DNA of 64,000 bases from Betaproteobacteria bacterium (GCA_021298815.1 JAJTHE010000008.1:16105-80104), one strand, 5' to 3'. Shown: positions 1 to 9,036, counted from the first letter of the stretch. Notes: generated by a model not told the origin, from the sequence alone. Program-made: numbers and translations.

Positions 1-91
1 CCACGGGCGCCGGGATGGTCGCGCACCTTGCATTTTCCGTCGCCGGTGCCAGGGTCGAACGATACCTTTCGACCTGTCCCGGAGATCTTCG

Positions 92-808
92 ATGCTGAAC
101 GCTTCCCTGCCGTTCCTGTCACGTTGCGCAGCACTCGGGGTGGCTGCATGCCTGGCCGCGCCGGTCGCGCAGGCCGCCACGATCTCCAGCACCTTCGATA
201 CCGGGACCGAGGGCTGGCTGACCAGCGAGTTCCTGATCAACTCCCCAACCACCGGCCTGCCGACCCAGGCCGCCACCGGCGGCAACCCGGGCGGTCGCCT
301 GGTCACCTCCGACGTGTTCAGCTGGCATGCCTTCGTCGCCGGCCCGCAGTTCACTGGCGACAAGAGCGCGTTCTACGGCGGCATGCTGTCGTTCGACCTG
401 CGCACGAACTTCACCACCGGTGCGTCGCCGAACTACCCGGTGGTGATCCTGTACGGCACCAACGGCCAGTCGGTGCAGGGCCGCGGGGTCTATCCCGGGT
501 CCGGCGCCGGTTACGTCAACTTCGCGTTCTCGCTGGACGAGTCTGCCTGGCAGACGCATGTGTCGGGCACGGCTTCCGTCGGCGTCGCGCCGACCCAGGG
601 AGCCTTCCAGGCGATCCTCGGAAGCCTTTCCAGCATCCGGATCAACGCCGACTACTACAGCGGCGACGACAGCTACGACCTCGACAACTTCACCATGACC
701 TCGCCCGGCGGCACGACGGTGGTGCCGGTGCCGGGTGCGCTGGTGCTGCTCGGCTCCGGCCTCGGCCTGCTCGGCTTCGTCGGACGGGCGCGCCGCAGCA
801 AGGCCTGA
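92..808 (+). CDS. PEP-CTERM-type exported protein
   Basis: 238 aa secreted protein of unknown function. Residues 1-28 form a Sec signal peptide ending near AQA. The C-terminus carries a PEP-CTERM-like sorting signal: a Pro-rich VPVPGA motif, a hydrophobic helix (LVLLGSGLGLLGF) and a basic tail (RARRSKA). Such tails are processed by the EpsH/XrtA exosortase in EPS-producing proteobacteria. The middle is Ser/Thr/Gly/Asn-rich with no recognised catalytic motif and resembles an extracellular beta-sandwich. Start chosen for the GGAGAT ribosome site 8-9 bases upstream. A strong hairpin follows the stop. No exosortase gene is in the window. Confidence 0.85.
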   Translation: MLNASLPFLSRCAALGVAACLAAPVAQAATISSTFDTGTEGWLTSEFLINSPTTGLPTQAATGGNPGGRLVTSDVFSWHAFVAGPQFTGDKSAFYGGMLSFDLRTNFTTGASPNYPVVILYGTNGQSVQGRGVYPGSGAGYVNFAFSLDESAWQTHVSGTASVGVAPTQGAFQAILGSLSSIRINADYYSGDDSYDLDNFTMTSPGGTTVVPVPGALVLLGSGLGLLGFVGRARRSKA

Positions 809-824
809 TCCCGGGCAGGACCAA

Positions 825-853
825 GCAGGTGCGGACAGCGCGTCCGCACCTGC
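825..853 (+). terminator. 12-bp perfect hairpin after the PEP-CTERM gene
   Basis: Arms GCAGGTGCGGAC and GTCCGCACCTGC are perfectly complementary around a 5-base loop, 16 bases after the stop codon. There is no T-run on either side, so it may terminate weakly or stabilise the mRNA 3' end. Confidence 0.55.
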
Positions 854-960
854 GAATCGCCAGGGGGTTCCCCTCCCGCCCGCGCCGGTGCATGATCGGC
901 GCGACCCAAGAAGACGCGTCGCATGGATCGACGCGTCCCGGGCCTACCGGAGGAGTTCCC

Positions 961-1956
961 ATGCTGCCGTGCATGCCACACGCTTCGCGTGTCCTGATCT
1001 CGTTGGCCCTGCTCGCGGTGTCGGCCACGCCCGCCACTTGCGCCATGGCCCAGCAGGACTACCCCAACCGTCCGATCCGGGTGATCGTCAGTTCGGCGGC
1101 CGGCGGCGGATCCGACTTCATCGTCCGGCCCGTGGTGGCGAAGATGGGCGAGAGCATGGGCCAGACCTTCGTGGTCGACAACCGGGCAGGGGCGTCCGGG
1201 ATCATCGCGATGGAAATGGTTGCGAAGGCGGCCCCCGACGGCTACACGCTGCTGCTCGGCACCATCGGCAACTTCGCGTCCAACACGGCGTTGCATGCGA
1301 AGCTGCCGTTCGATCCGATCCGCGACTTCCAGCCGCTGTCCAAGCTCGTCGACTCGCCGTTCCTGCTGTCGGTGCATCCGTCGGTGCCGGCGACCAACCT
1401 GAAGGAGTTCATCGCCTGGGCGCGTGCCAACCCGGGCAAGGTCACCTTCTCCTCGTTCGGCATCGGCAGCTATCCGCACCTGCTCGGCGAATACTTCAAC
1501 CAGCGCACCGGCGTGAAGATGCTGCACGTGCCGTACAAGGGCAGTGCACCCGCGATCGCCGACCAGATCGCCGGCCATGTGCAGGTCGGGTTCGACTCGA
1601 CCCAGTCGCAGGGCGCGCACATCCGGGCCAAGCGCCTGCGCGCGCTCGCCATCGGCACGCCGTCGCGGGTGGCGAGCCTGCCCGACGTGCCCACCTTCGC
1701 CGAGGCCGGGCTGCCCGACTTCGAGACGCTCGCCTGGTTCGGCCTGTTCGCCCCGGCAAAGACGCCGATGCCGATCGTGCGCCGGCTGCATGGCGAGATC
1801 GTCAAGGCGCTCGCGCAGCCGGACGTGCGCGAACGGCTGGAAGCCCTGGGCGCGATCCCGGTCGGCAACACGCCCGAGGAATTCGCGGCGCAGATCAAGG
1901 CGACGATCGACGTGCAGGTGAAGGTCGCGCGCGCGGCGAACATCCGCGCCGAGTGA
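961..1956 (+). CDS. Bug/TctC-family tripartite tricarboxylate transporter substrate-binding protein
   Basis: 331 aa periplasmic receptor. Bug proteins bind small carboxylates or related solutes and normally deliver them to TctA/TctB permeases. The signal peptide is cleaved near residue 29 (CAMA-QQ). The family landmarks are YPNRPIRVIV, VDNRAGASG, PDGYTLL, VPYKGSAPA and LPDVPTFAEAGLP. The usual FPPGG loop is replaced by SSAAGGGSD, which may alter ligand contacts. Start ATG follows a GGAGG site. It is monocistronic, convergent with mltF by 7 bp. The ligand cannot be inferred from neighbours. Confidence 0.92.
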   Translation: MLPCMPHASRVLISLALLAVSATPATCAMAQQDYPNRPIRVIVSSAAGGGSDFIVRPVVAKMGESMGQTFVVDNRAGASGIIAMEMVAKAAPDGYTLLLGTIGNFASNTALHAKLPFDPIRDFQPLSKLVDSPFLLSVHPSVPATNLKEFIAWARANPGKVTFSSFGIGSYPHLLGEYFNQRTGVKMLHVPYKGSAPAIADQIAGHVQVGFDSTQSQGAHIRAKRLRALAIGTPSRVASLPDVPTFAEAGLPDFETLAWFGLFAPAKTPMPIVRRLHGEIVKALAQPDVRERLEALGAIPVGNTPEEFAAQIKATIDVQVKVARAANIRAE

Positions 1957-1963
1957 GGGTGGC

Positions 1964-3526
1964 CTAGCGCCCCTTCAGCGACGGCGCGCGCTCGCCCGGC
2001 CGGATCAGTGCGATCTCGTCGCGCAGGCTCTCGAAGGCGGGCTTGTGCGGTGCCTCGACGCGCCGCAGGATGTCGAAGTACTGGCGCACGTTCTCGGTGA
2101 GGATCACCGCTTCGCCGCCGCGCGCATAGCCGAACCGGGTGACCGCCGAATGCTCGGGCCGCATCAGCAGCGGCAGTACCTGCTTCATGTTGACCCAGAC
2201 GTTGGGGTCCAGGTTCAGCGACCGTGCGATGGCGCGTGCATCCTCGAGGTGGCCGAAGCCGATGTTGTAGGCGGCCAGCGCGATCCAGGTGCGGTCCGGC
2301 TCCGGCGCACGCTGCAGCAGGTCGCGCAGCATCGCGAAGTAGCGCGCCCCGCCGAGGATGTTCTCGCGCGGGTCGAGCAGGTTCTTCACGCCCATCTGCG
2401 CCGCGGTGTCGTCCTGCATCATCATCAGGCCGCGCACGCCGGTCGGCGAGACCGCGTTCGGATCCCAGTGCGATTCCTGGAAGCCGAGCGCCGCGATCAG
2501 CCGCCAGTCGATGCCGGTCAGGTCCTGCGCGTCCTGGAAGTGCTTGCGGTAGAGCGGCAGCACGGTGCGCACCCGGCTCATGAAGTGCGCGATGTCCGCA
2601 TCGGTCAGCCGCTGCAGGTGGCCGTAGTAGCGGTCGATCAGCCGGTTCAGCGTCGCGTCGCGGCGGATGCGTCCGAAGAACGCATCGAGCTTCTTCACCA
2701 GCACCGGGTCGGCATTCTTCGGCAGGGCCCAGGCCAGCTTGCGCGGCTGGCCGAGCGCGAACGCGGTGGCGATGGTCGGATGGAAGTTGCGCGCGACGTC
2801 GACCGCATGCGACTCGGCCACCGCGTAGTCGGCGAGGCCACCCGCGACCCGCCCGGCGATGTCCTCGGCATCGCGCGCGACGACCTCGTTCCATGCGAGC
2901 TTCGGCAGCTTCTCCTGGATGCGCTGCAGCTCCGGGATGGCGGGCGAGCCCGCGAGCACGTCCACGCGCTTGCCGACCAGGTCGTTCAGGCTGCGCGGAC
3001 GCTGAACGTCGGTGTCATAGATGACTTCCAGCGACACGTCCTGGTAGCTGGGCCCGAAGGTGAACTGCTTCGACGCTTCCGGCGTGACGATCAGCCCTGC
3101 GGCGGCGATGTGGCCTTCGCCGCGGGCGAGCGCCGGCAGCACGGCGGCAAAGCTCGGCAGCGCGATGAAGCGCACCTTGTAGCCGGCCTCGGCCGCGAAG
3201 CGCGAGACGAGCTCGTACTCGAGCCCGGTATGGCGGCCTTCGCTGTCCTGGTAGAAGGTGGTGGCACTCTGGTGGGTGAGCACGACCAGCTCGCCGCCAT
3301 CCACCAGCGGGGGCACCACTTCGGCGGCCGGGTCCGCCTTGCCGCATGCAGCCAGCGCCGCGACGAGCAGCAGCGGCGAGGCCCTGCGCAGCTGCGCCTG
3401 CAGGCGCAGGGGCAGTTGCAGTGAACGCACGCGGCAGGCGAGTGCCTCCCACACCAGCAACCGCAGCGACGGCACGACCAGGCAAGGCAACAGCAGAGAC
3501 AGAAGCAGAGTCAGCGACAGAGGCAT
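1964..3526 (-). CDS. mltF: MltF-like membrane-bound lytic murein transglycosylase
   Basis: 520 aa. The N-terminal half is a periplasmic solute-binding (SBP_bac_3) fold; the C-terminal half is a lysozyme-like SLT domain. The latter has the catalytic Glu in ALGFQESHWDP followed by SPTGVRGLMMM and GGARYF, the MltF signature. It cleaves peptidoglycan glycan strands to 1,6-anhydro products at the outer membrane. A lipobox-like LAACGK lies around residues 65-70, preceded by a second hydrophobic stretch, which is a long leader for a lipoprotein. A GTG at 3430 would give a more usual lipoprotein leader. ATG 3526 was kept because AGGGA lies upstream. Confidence 0.88.
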   Translation of the reverse strand: MPLSLTLLLSLLLPCLVVPSLRLLVWEALACRVRSLQLPLRLQAQLRRASPLLLVAALAACGKADPAAEVVPPLVDGGELVVLTHQSATTFYQDSEGRHTGLEYELVSRFAAEAGYKVRFIALPSFAAVLPALARGEGHIAAAGLIVTPEASKQFTFGPSYQDVSLEVIYDTDVQRPRSLNDLVGKRVDVLAGSPAIPELQRIQEKLPKLAWNEVVARDAEDIAGRVAGGLADYAVAESHAVDVARNFHPTIATAFALGQPRKLAWALPKNADPVLVKKLDAFFGRIRRDATLNRLIDRYYGHLQRLTDADIAHFMSRVRTVLPLYRKHFQDAQDLTGIDWRLIAALGFQESHWDPNAVSPTGVRGLMMMQDDTAAQMGVKNLLDPRENILGGARYFAMLRDLLQRAPEPDRTWIALAAYNIGFGHLEDARAIARSLNLDPNVWVNMKQVLPLLMRPEHSAVTRFGYARGGEAVILTENVRQYFDILRRVEAPHKPAFESLRDEIALIRPGERAPSLKGR

Positions 3527-3673
3527 CGGCTTTCCCTGATGTCCGACGGGCCGCGATTGTGCCACGGTACCCGCGCAGCGGTTGCGGGTTAAGTCACGCT
3601 GTCGATGACCGATTCGACACACCCTTCCGGGGTGCTGGCACGAATCCCGGATGCGTGTAAAATCCGCCGTCTC

Positions 3674-3765
<92 letters not shown>

Positions 3766-3831
3766 CGATTCTTGCGGCCATCAAGTGTTTCCTTTGGCAC
3801 CGGTGACCTGAAACGGTCCTGCAGACGGGCA

Positions 3832-4161
3832 TCACGCCACTGTCGTTCCCTGAAGCTTCAGGACCTTGACGCCGGACAGCGCCTTGCTGGCCCTCGCCGC
3901 CGCCCGTGCCTGCCACAGGTCGTAGGCAGCCTGCTGAGCCAGCCACACTTCGGCAGTTCCGCCGTGGTCGCGCCCCAACCATCGCTCTATGCGCAGTGCC
4001 ATGGCAGGGCTGATTGCAGCCCGCCCATTGAGCACCTTGGACAAGGTGGTCCGGTCGACGCCCAACTGGGCGGCAGCTTCACCGACCTGGAGATTCAGGG
4101 CCGGAAGGATGTCGTCCTTCAGGGTGAGGCCGGGGTGGGGGGGGTTGAACATGGAACTCAT
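3832..4161 (-). CDS. higA: HigA-like antitoxin, XRE-family
   Basis: 109 aa DNA-binding antitoxin. It has a helix-turn-helix around residues 30-55 (VGEAAAQLGVDRTTLSKVLN) typical of HigA/VapI. In HigBA modules the antitoxin follows the toxin, neutralises it and represses the operon. The start was chosen for GAGGTGA just upstream; ATG 4152 is possible. It lies 7 bp downstream of the toxin gene, so the two are cotranscribed. The proline-rich N-terminus (NPPHPG) is common in this family. Confidence 0.9.
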   Translation of the reverse strand: MSSMFNPPHPGLTLKDDILPALNLQVGEAAAQLGVDRTTLSKVLNGRAAISPAMALRIERWLGRDHGGTAEVWLAQQAAYDLWQARAAARASKALSGVKVLKLQGTTVA

Positions 4162-4168
4162 GGTCACC

Positions 4169-4447
4169 TCAGTGGTAGTCCTGATAGTCCACCAGGATGG
4201 CGTCGCCGTTCTCGAACGCAAAAGTCAGGCGCCAGTTTCCATTGACGCTGACCGACCAGTGTCCGGACAAGCTGCCCTTCAAGGGGTGCCAGCCCCAGCC
4301 GGGACGGTTCATGTCTTCGGGGCGCGCCGCTGCATCCAGCGCAGACAGTTGCCGGGCCAGGCGCGGAGCGTGTGTGGCCTGGATCCCGGCGCGTGAGCCA
4401 GACTGGAAGAACCGCTCGACGCTCTTGTGCCTGAAGCTCCGGATCAT
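4169..4447 (-). CDS. higB: HigB/RelE-like toxin
   Basis: 92 aa ribosome-dependent mRNA endonuclease of the RelE/HigB fold. It shows the family pattern: IRSFRHKSVERFF at the N-terminus, RLARQLSALDAA, the basic GSLSGHWSVSVNGNWRLTF strand and a C-terminal DYQDYH. The active-site region carries Arg and His residues as expected. It is the first gene of a toxin-antitoxin operon and lies next to a tRNA gene, a common location for horizontally acquired DNA. Confidence 0.9.
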   Translation of the reverse strand: MIRSFRHKSVERFFQSGSRAGIQATHAPRLARQLSALDAAARPEDMNRPGWGWHPLKGSLSGHWSVSVNGNWRLTFAFENGDAILVDYQDYH

Positions 4448-4747
4448 CAGGCAGTGTAGCGCGTGACGCCACGCGCCGCAAGTGAAGCACCGCTGGAGGC
4501 GCGGGTCGTCGATGATGCTGATGCCCGCATCGAGCGTGGCCAGGTGCGCGAAGTGGTCCACTTACGCATGCAGCAGGACGGCCGCCTGCTGCACGATGGC
4601 TGCGCGCTCGCCAGCGTCCGGTCCAGCTCACTTTCTCGCAATGGGGCCCGGTCGACGAAGGTTCAACAGAATTGATCGGACACGGCTGAACCTTGGGGGG
4701 GGCGATAATTCTTGCCTGGCGCCTGTCCGCCGTATCGAGGCGAATTC
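4448..4747. other. 300-bp intergenic stretch, no gene seen
   Basis: Between higB and the DCC-COQ7 gene. No open frame resembles a known protein. It presumably holds the higBA promoter (reading left) and the promoter of the next gene (reading right). A run of eight G at about 4695-4702 precedes the downstream gene. Confidence 0.5.
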
Positions 4748-5722
4748 GTGAACCCGCTGTCCTCCCATCCACGCGCGACACCGGCTCCGCTTCAGCCGGA
4801 GCCGTCCGCGTCCGGCAAGTCCTGCGTGTACTACGACGGCGGTTGCACGCTGTGCCGTGCGGAAATCGCCACCTACCAGCGAGCCGAAGGCGGTGACACC
4901 CTGCGCTGGGTCGACGCGCACGGCTGCGTGCCCGACGAACTCGGGGAGGGCCTCGATCGGCCGGCGGCGCTCGCCCGGCTGCATGTGCGCCGCGCCGATG
5001 GCGTGCTGTTGCAGGGGGCCGCGGCCTTCGTCGAGATCTGGGCCAACCTTCCGCGCTGGCGCTGGCTGGCAAGGCTGGCCCGTGTTCCGGGCGCGCTGCC
5101 GCTGATGGATGTGGGCTACACGGCATTCCTGCGCGTGCGCCCGTTGTGGCGGCCTGCGTCCGTATCGTCGGATGCGCGTCCGCGCGAACTGCTGCGTGAA
5201 CTGCGTACCGACCATGCAGGCGAGACCGGTGCGGTCATGATCTACCGTGGCGTGCTCGCCGTCACGCGCGATCCGGTGCTGCGCGAATTCGCCCAGCACC
5301 ACCTTGAGACGGAGCGCCGCCACCTGGCGCTCGTGGAGCAGGTCGTGCCGCCGCGCTGGCGCAGCCGGCTGCTGCCGATCTGGCGCGTGTCCGGCTGGAT
5401 GACGGGCGCACTGCCGGCGCTGTTCGGCCCGCGCGTGGTGTACGCCACGATCCAGGCGGTCGAGACTTTCGTCGACCGCCACTACGCGGCACAGGTGCCG
5501 CTGATCGATGCGCTGCTGCGACGGCCGGCAACGGCGGGCGCTACCTTGCCCGACCTGCCGGCCCTGCGCGCGATGCTCGAACAGTGCCGGCTGGACGAGG
5601 TGTCGCACCGCGACGACGCGGCTTCGCGCTGGGACGGCCGCGGTGGCTGGCTGCTGTCGGCGTGGCAACAGCTCGTCGGCCGGGGTTCCGAGATCGCGGT
5701 GAGGTTCTGCCGGTACATCTGA
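4748..5722 (+). CDS. DCC (DUF393) - COQ7-like di-iron hydroxylase fusion
   Basis: 324 aa two-domain protein. Residues 25-135 are a DUF393/DCC thiol-disulfide oxidoreductase-like domain with the motif DGGCTLC (30-36). Residues 150-324 are a COQ7 domain, the di-iron monooxygenase that hydroxylates demethoxyubiquinone. Its ligands are visible: Glu in HAGETGA, ERRH (189-192), Glu in VETF, and EVSH (284-287). Stand-alone COQ7 proteins are roughly 170-220 aa, so the N-terminal domain is an addition. Start: GTG at 4748 behind GAGG; a TTG at 4712 behind a G-run is the alternative. The inferred role is ubiquinone synthesis, with the redox domain acting on the same or a linked substrate. Confidence 0.85.
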   Translation: MNPLSSHPRATPAPLQPEPSASGKSCVYYDGGCTLCRAEIATYQRAEGGDTLRWVDAHGCVPDELGEGLDRPAALARLHVRRADGVLLQGAAAFVEIWANLPRWRWLARLARVPGALPLMDVGYTAFLRVRPLWRPASVSSDARPRELLRELRTDHAGETGAVMIYRGVLAVTRDPVLREFAQHHLETERRHLALVEQVVPPRWRSRLLPIWRVSGWMTGALPALFGPRVVYATIQAVETFVDRHYAAQVPLIDALLRRPATAGATLPDLPALRAMLEQCRLDEVSHRDDAASRWDGRGGWLLSAWQQLVGRGSEIAVRFCRYI

Positions 5723-5746
5723 ACGAACCAATCGGAGGCACGACGG

Positions 5747-6160
5747 ATGTTCGAGGCTGTTCTCCATGGCGCCGCGCTGCTGGCGACCGCATTTCTGTTC
5801 GGCGGCATGCTCCTGTTCGCGGCCGGCTTCGCCGCCTTCCTGTTCAAGGCGCTGCCGGTCGACGAGGCGCGCGCGCTGATCCGCAAGGCATTCCCGCCGT
5901 TCTACGTGTTCGTGATTGCAACGGCCGCGGTCGCTGCCGCGCTTGCGGCTCCGGGCGACCTGCTCAGCGCGGCAGTACTTTCGTTGATTGCGCTGACCAC
6001 CGTGCCTGCCCGGCAGGTGCTGATGCCCGCGATCAACGACGCAACCGATCGTGGAGAGCGGCAGCGATTCATGCGCCTGCACGGGCTGTCGGTGGTGATC
6101 ACACTGCTGCACATCGTGGCCGCGGCCGCGGCCGCGGTCGTGGTCTGGCTGGCTCGCTGA
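5747..6160 (+). CDS. Small integral membrane protein, DUF4149-like
   Basis: 137 aa with four predicted membrane helices (about 5-33, 49-67, 72-90, 112-135). The pattern INDATDRGERQRFMRLHGLS between helices 3 and 4 is typical of DUF4149. Function is unknown. It starts 24 bp after the DCC-COQ7 gene and is probably cotranscribed with it. Confidence 0.75.
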   Translation: MFEAVLHGAALLATAFLFGGMLLFAAGFAAFLFKALPVDEARALIRKAFPPFYVFVIATAAVAAALAAPGDLLSAAVLSLIALTTVPARQVLMPAINDATDRGERQRFMRLHGLSVVITLLHIVAAAAAAVVVWLAR

Positions 6161-6193
6161 GGGCCGCGCGGCACGATTGACCCCGGGTTCGAC

Positions 6194-6541
6194 ATGGCGG
6201 GACGGATCAAGCGAAAGCAGGCGCAGGCAGCAGGGGTGCCACGGCTGTTCAGTGCCACGATCCGGTGCCCGCTCTGCGAGCGGGCGATCCCTCCGGCGCA
6301 GCGGGATGCACACCACCTGGTGCCGAAGTCGCGCGGTGGCAGGCAGACGGTCGTGCTGCACCGGATCTGCCATCGGCAGGTGCATGCACTGTTCAGCGAA
6401 GCCGAACTCGAGCGCGACTATCCGACTATCGACGCGCTGCGCAGCCACCCTCGGATGGCGCTGTTCATCAACTGGCTACGGCCGAAGCCCGACGACTTCT
6501 TCGAGCGCACGCGCGCGAGCCTCCGCCTGAGACGCCGGTGA
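6194..6541 (+). CDS. HNH endonuclease-domain protein
   Basis: 115 aa. It contains the HNH signature with paired cysteines: CPLCER (about 24-29), AHHLVPKSRGG (about 38-48) and LHRICHRQVH (about 54-63). The fold binds a metal and nicks or cleaves nucleic acid. Free-standing copies of this size in chromosomes mostly lack an assigned target. There is no phage or restriction gene nearby. Confidence 0.85.
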   Translation: MAGRIKRKQAQAAGVPRLFSATIRCPLCERAIPPAQRDAHHLVPKSRGGRQTVVLHRICHRQVHALFSEAELERDYPTIDALRSHPRMALFINWLRPKPDDFFERTRASLRLRRR

Positions 6542-6627
6542 ACAGGCAGGCGCTCAGGACACGCTCGGTGTCACCTGGCTTTCCGTGGACCGGGCGCCGG
6601 GTTATCTTCTGGTTTTCCGGAGGCGAC

Positions 6628-7596
6628 ATGACGAAGGTTCTTTTCCTTGCGGCGAGCTGTTTCTCCATCCTGGTCCCGGGCCTCGCAGCGGCGCAGGAGT
6701 ATCCCGCGCGTCCGATCCGGGTCGCGATCCCTTTTCCGCCGGGCGGCACTTCGGACATCCTGACCCGCGTCATCGGCCAGAAGCTGTCCACGTCGATGGG
6801 CCAGCCGCTCGTGATCGACAACCGGCCGGGCGCAGGCGGGGTGATCGCGACCGACATCGTCGCCAAGGCGAATCCGGATGGCTACACGCTTTACATGGCG
6901 TTCGTCAGCCATGCGATCAACCCGTACGTCTACGCGAAGCTGCCCTACGACACCGAACGCGACTTCACGCCGATCGCGATGTTCGCGGTGTCCCCGAACG
7001 TCGTGGTGGTCACGCCGTCGCTGCCGATCAAGTCGATCAAGGACATGATCGCTTTCGCCAGGGCGAAGCCCGGGCAGTTCAACTATGCGTCGTCCGGGAC
7101 CGGCACCAACTCGCATCTTTCGGCGGAGATGATCGGCGCGATGGCCGGCATCAAGATGAGCCACGTGCCGTACAAGGGCGGGCCGCAGGCCAATGCCGAT
7201 GTCGCGAGCGGTGCGGTGCAGATGCACATCCCGTCGATGCCGGTGACCATGCCGCTGATCAGCACCGGCCGCCTGCGCGCGATCGCGGTGACCAGCCTCA
7301 AGCGCTCGCCGGTGCTGCCCGACGTGCCGACGGTGGCCGAGACGCTGCCCGGCTACGAATCGCTGGCCTGGTACGGGTTCATCGGCCCGAGGGGCATGCC
7401 GGCGGCGGTCGTCGCGCGGCTCGATGGCGAGGTCCAGAAGGCGTTGGCGCAGCCCGACCTGATCGAGTCGTTCTCGAAGCAGGGCGCCGATCCGGTGCAC
7501 ATGGGGCCGAAGGCGTTCGCCGGCTTCATCCGCGAAGAGCTCAAGCGCTGGAGCATGGCGGTGAAGGCTGCCGGCCTGCAACCCGGGAATCTGTAA
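6628..7596 (+). CDS. Bug-family substrate-binding protein
   Basis: 322 aa. Signal peptide to about residue 23 (GLAAAQ). It has canonical IPFPPGGTSD, VIDNRPGAGG, NPDGYTLY, VPYKGGPQA and LPDVPTVAETLPGY motifs. Start ATG follows CGGAGG. A stem-loop lies directly after the stop. It is transcribed alone, convergent to corA; nothing suggests a ligand. Confidence 0.92.
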   Translation: MTKVLFLAASCFSILVPGLAAAQEYPARPIRVAIPFPPGGTSDILTRVIGQKLSTSMGQPLVIDNRPGAGGVIATDIVAKANPDGYTLYMAFVSHAINPYVYAKLPYDTERDFTPIAMFAVSPNVVVVTPSLPIKSIKDMIAFARAKPGQFNYASSGTGTNSHLSAEMIGAMAGIKMSHVPYKGGPQANADVASGAVQMHIPSMPVTMPLISTGRLRAIAVTSLKRSPVLPDVPTVAETLPGYESLAWYGFIGPRGMPAAVVARLDGEVQKALAQPDLIESFSKQGADPVHMGPKAFAGFIREELKRWSMAVKAAGLQPGNL

Positions 7597-7614
7597 GGCG
7601 CCGGGTCCGGCGCT
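7597..7614 (+). terminator. Hairpin immediately after the receptor stop codon
   Basis: GCGCCG-GGTC-CGGCGC forms a compact GC stem with tetraloop, extended by a G-T pair, starting 1-2 bases after the TAA. No T-run follows. Confidence 0.4.
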
Positions 7615-7694
7615 GTCCATCAGGCCGCGCTTCAGGGTGGCCGCTTCCTTAGCTTGGATCAGGACCCGGAGCAGCGCCCGGATCGACGCCCGGA

Positions 7695-8669
7695 TCAGAG
7701 CCACCCCGCGCGCCTGAAGCGGCGGTACAGGTAGATGCATGTGCCCCCGATCAGCGCCAGGGCGGCGGCATAGCCGTACTTCCACTGCAGCTCCGGCATG
7801 TGCTCGAAGTTCATGCCCCAGATCCCGGCGAACGCGGTGCATACCGCGAAGATCGCAGCCCAGGCTGCCAGCCGCTTGGTCACTTCCGATTCCTCGATGT
7901 TGACCATCGACAAGTTGACCTGGATCGCAGTCCCGATCATGTCGCGGATCGAGTCGATCGAGGCCTGGATGCGGGTGAGGTGGTCGATGACGTCGCGGAA
8001 GTACTCCTGCACGCCGGCGCAGACCTCGGGCACGCGCCCGCCGTGCAGCTTGGAGGCGGCGTCCAGCAGCGGCGCGACCGCGTGCCTGAGCACCATCACC
8101 CGCTGCTTCAACTGGTAGAGGTTGCGGATGCTGGACAGCGCCGCGCCCTTGGTGAAGATGCGCTCCTCGATGTCCTCGATCTCGGTTTCCAGGGCATCGA
8201 GGATCGGGAAGTAGCGGTCGACCACGGCGTCCATCAGCGCGTAGAGCACGAAGCCCGGGCCCATGCGCAGCAGTTCCGGCTCGCGCTCGCAGCGCTTGCG
8301 CACGCCCAGGAAGCCGAGCTTGCTGTGGCTGCGCACCGACAGCACGTAGTTCGGGCCGACGAACACGTCCACCTCGCCCACCGACAACCCCTTGTCGCTG
8401 TCGCCGTCGGGCTCGATCAGGTGCAGCACGGCGAACAGCGATTCGCCGTACTCCTCGATCTTCGGCCGCTGGTGGCCATGGCGCGCATCCTCGACGGCGA
8501 GTTCGTGCAGCGAGAACTCGCGCTGCATCTCGTCGAGCTCCGCCGGCGTGGCGTCCTGCAGCGCCACCCAGACGAAGCAGTCGGGCCGGGCCAGCCATTC
8601 GCTGATCTGCGACACCGGGATGTCCGACAGCCGGGTACCGTCCCGGTAGACGACGCAGTTGATCAGCAT
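7695..8669 (-). CDS. corA: CorA-type magnesium/cobalt transporter
   Basis: 324 aa pentameric inner-membrane divalent cation channel. It has a large acidic cytoplasmic N-terminal domain (1-250) and two C-terminal membrane helices. The selectivity-loop signature GMNF follows helix 1 (IWGMNFEHMP). A basic RRFRRAGWL tail ends the protein. Length matches the family. It starts 4 bp after the DUF1840 gene, so the two form one operon. No Mg riboswitch was recognised upstream. Confidence 0.95.
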   Translation of the reverse strand: MLINCVVYRDGTRLSDIPVSQISEWLARPDCFVWVALQDATPAELDEMQREFSLHELAVEDARHGHQRPKIEEYGESLFAVLHLIEPDGDSDKGLSVGEVDVFVGPNYVLSVRSHSKLGFLGVRKRCEREPELLRMGPGFVLYALMDAVVDRYFPILDALETEIEDIEERIFTKGAALSSIRNLYQLKQRVMVLRHAVAPLLDAASKLHGGRVPEVCAGVQEYFRDVIDHLTRIQASIDSIRDMIGTAIQVNLSMVNIEESEVTKRLAAWAAIFAVCTAFAGIWGMNFEHMPELQWKYGYAAALALIGGTCIYLYRRFRRAGWL

Positions 8670-8673
8670 GCGT

Positions 8674-8997
8674 TCAGACCACGCCCCAGGTGACCGGCTC
8701 CCCGGCGGCGCGCGCCTGGACGAGCAGTTCCAGGAAAGGCAGCGCGCGCTGGCGCAGGGGAACCGCCGCGCCTGCGTCGTCGTCGTCGTCGTCCGCCGGC
8801 GCCGGTGCGTCCATGCGTGGCGCAGGCTCGCGCACCACGATGGCTGCCTCGAGCGCGGCGATCGCCGCCGGCAGGTCTTCCGGTGCGAGGGCGCCGCGCT
8901 CGGCGGGCGTGCGGCCGATCAGCCGCAGGATGTCATCGCCGTTCGCGCGCAGCATCGTCACGCTTGCCGCGGATCTGGACTTGAAGGTGTAGGCCAT
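8674..8997 (-). CDS. DUF1840 family protein
   Basis: 107 aa cytoplasmic protein. It starts MAYTFKSRSAASVTML with a conserved LRLIG, followed by an Ala-rich helix (PEDLPAAIAALEAAI) and a poly-Asp linker, then a C-terminal helix (LRQRALPFLELLVQA). The family is found in beta/gammaproteobacteria without known function. The ATG was chosen over an upstream TTG because GGAAACAG sits at the right distance. Cotranscribed with corA. Confidence 0.82.
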   Translation of the reverse strand: MAYTFKSRSAASVTMLRANGDDILRLIGRTPAERGALAPEDLPAAIAALEAAIVVREPAPRMDAPAPADDDDDDAGAAVPLRQRALPFLELLVQARAAGEPVTWGVV

Positions 8998-9036
8998 GGG
9001 GTCTGTTTCCAATCTGCGACGGTCGGGCGCGGGGCT

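Noticed and set aside
16-32. Sigma-54-like TGG...TTGCA upstream of the first PEP-CTERM gene
   Set aside because: GG and GC are 11 rather than 10 bases apart and the CACG block is missing, so it does not meet the -24/-12 consensus.
6194-6541. HNH gene as part of a homing element, restriction system or CRISPR locus
   Set aside because: No intron, intein, methyltransferase, cas gene or repeat array is nearby.
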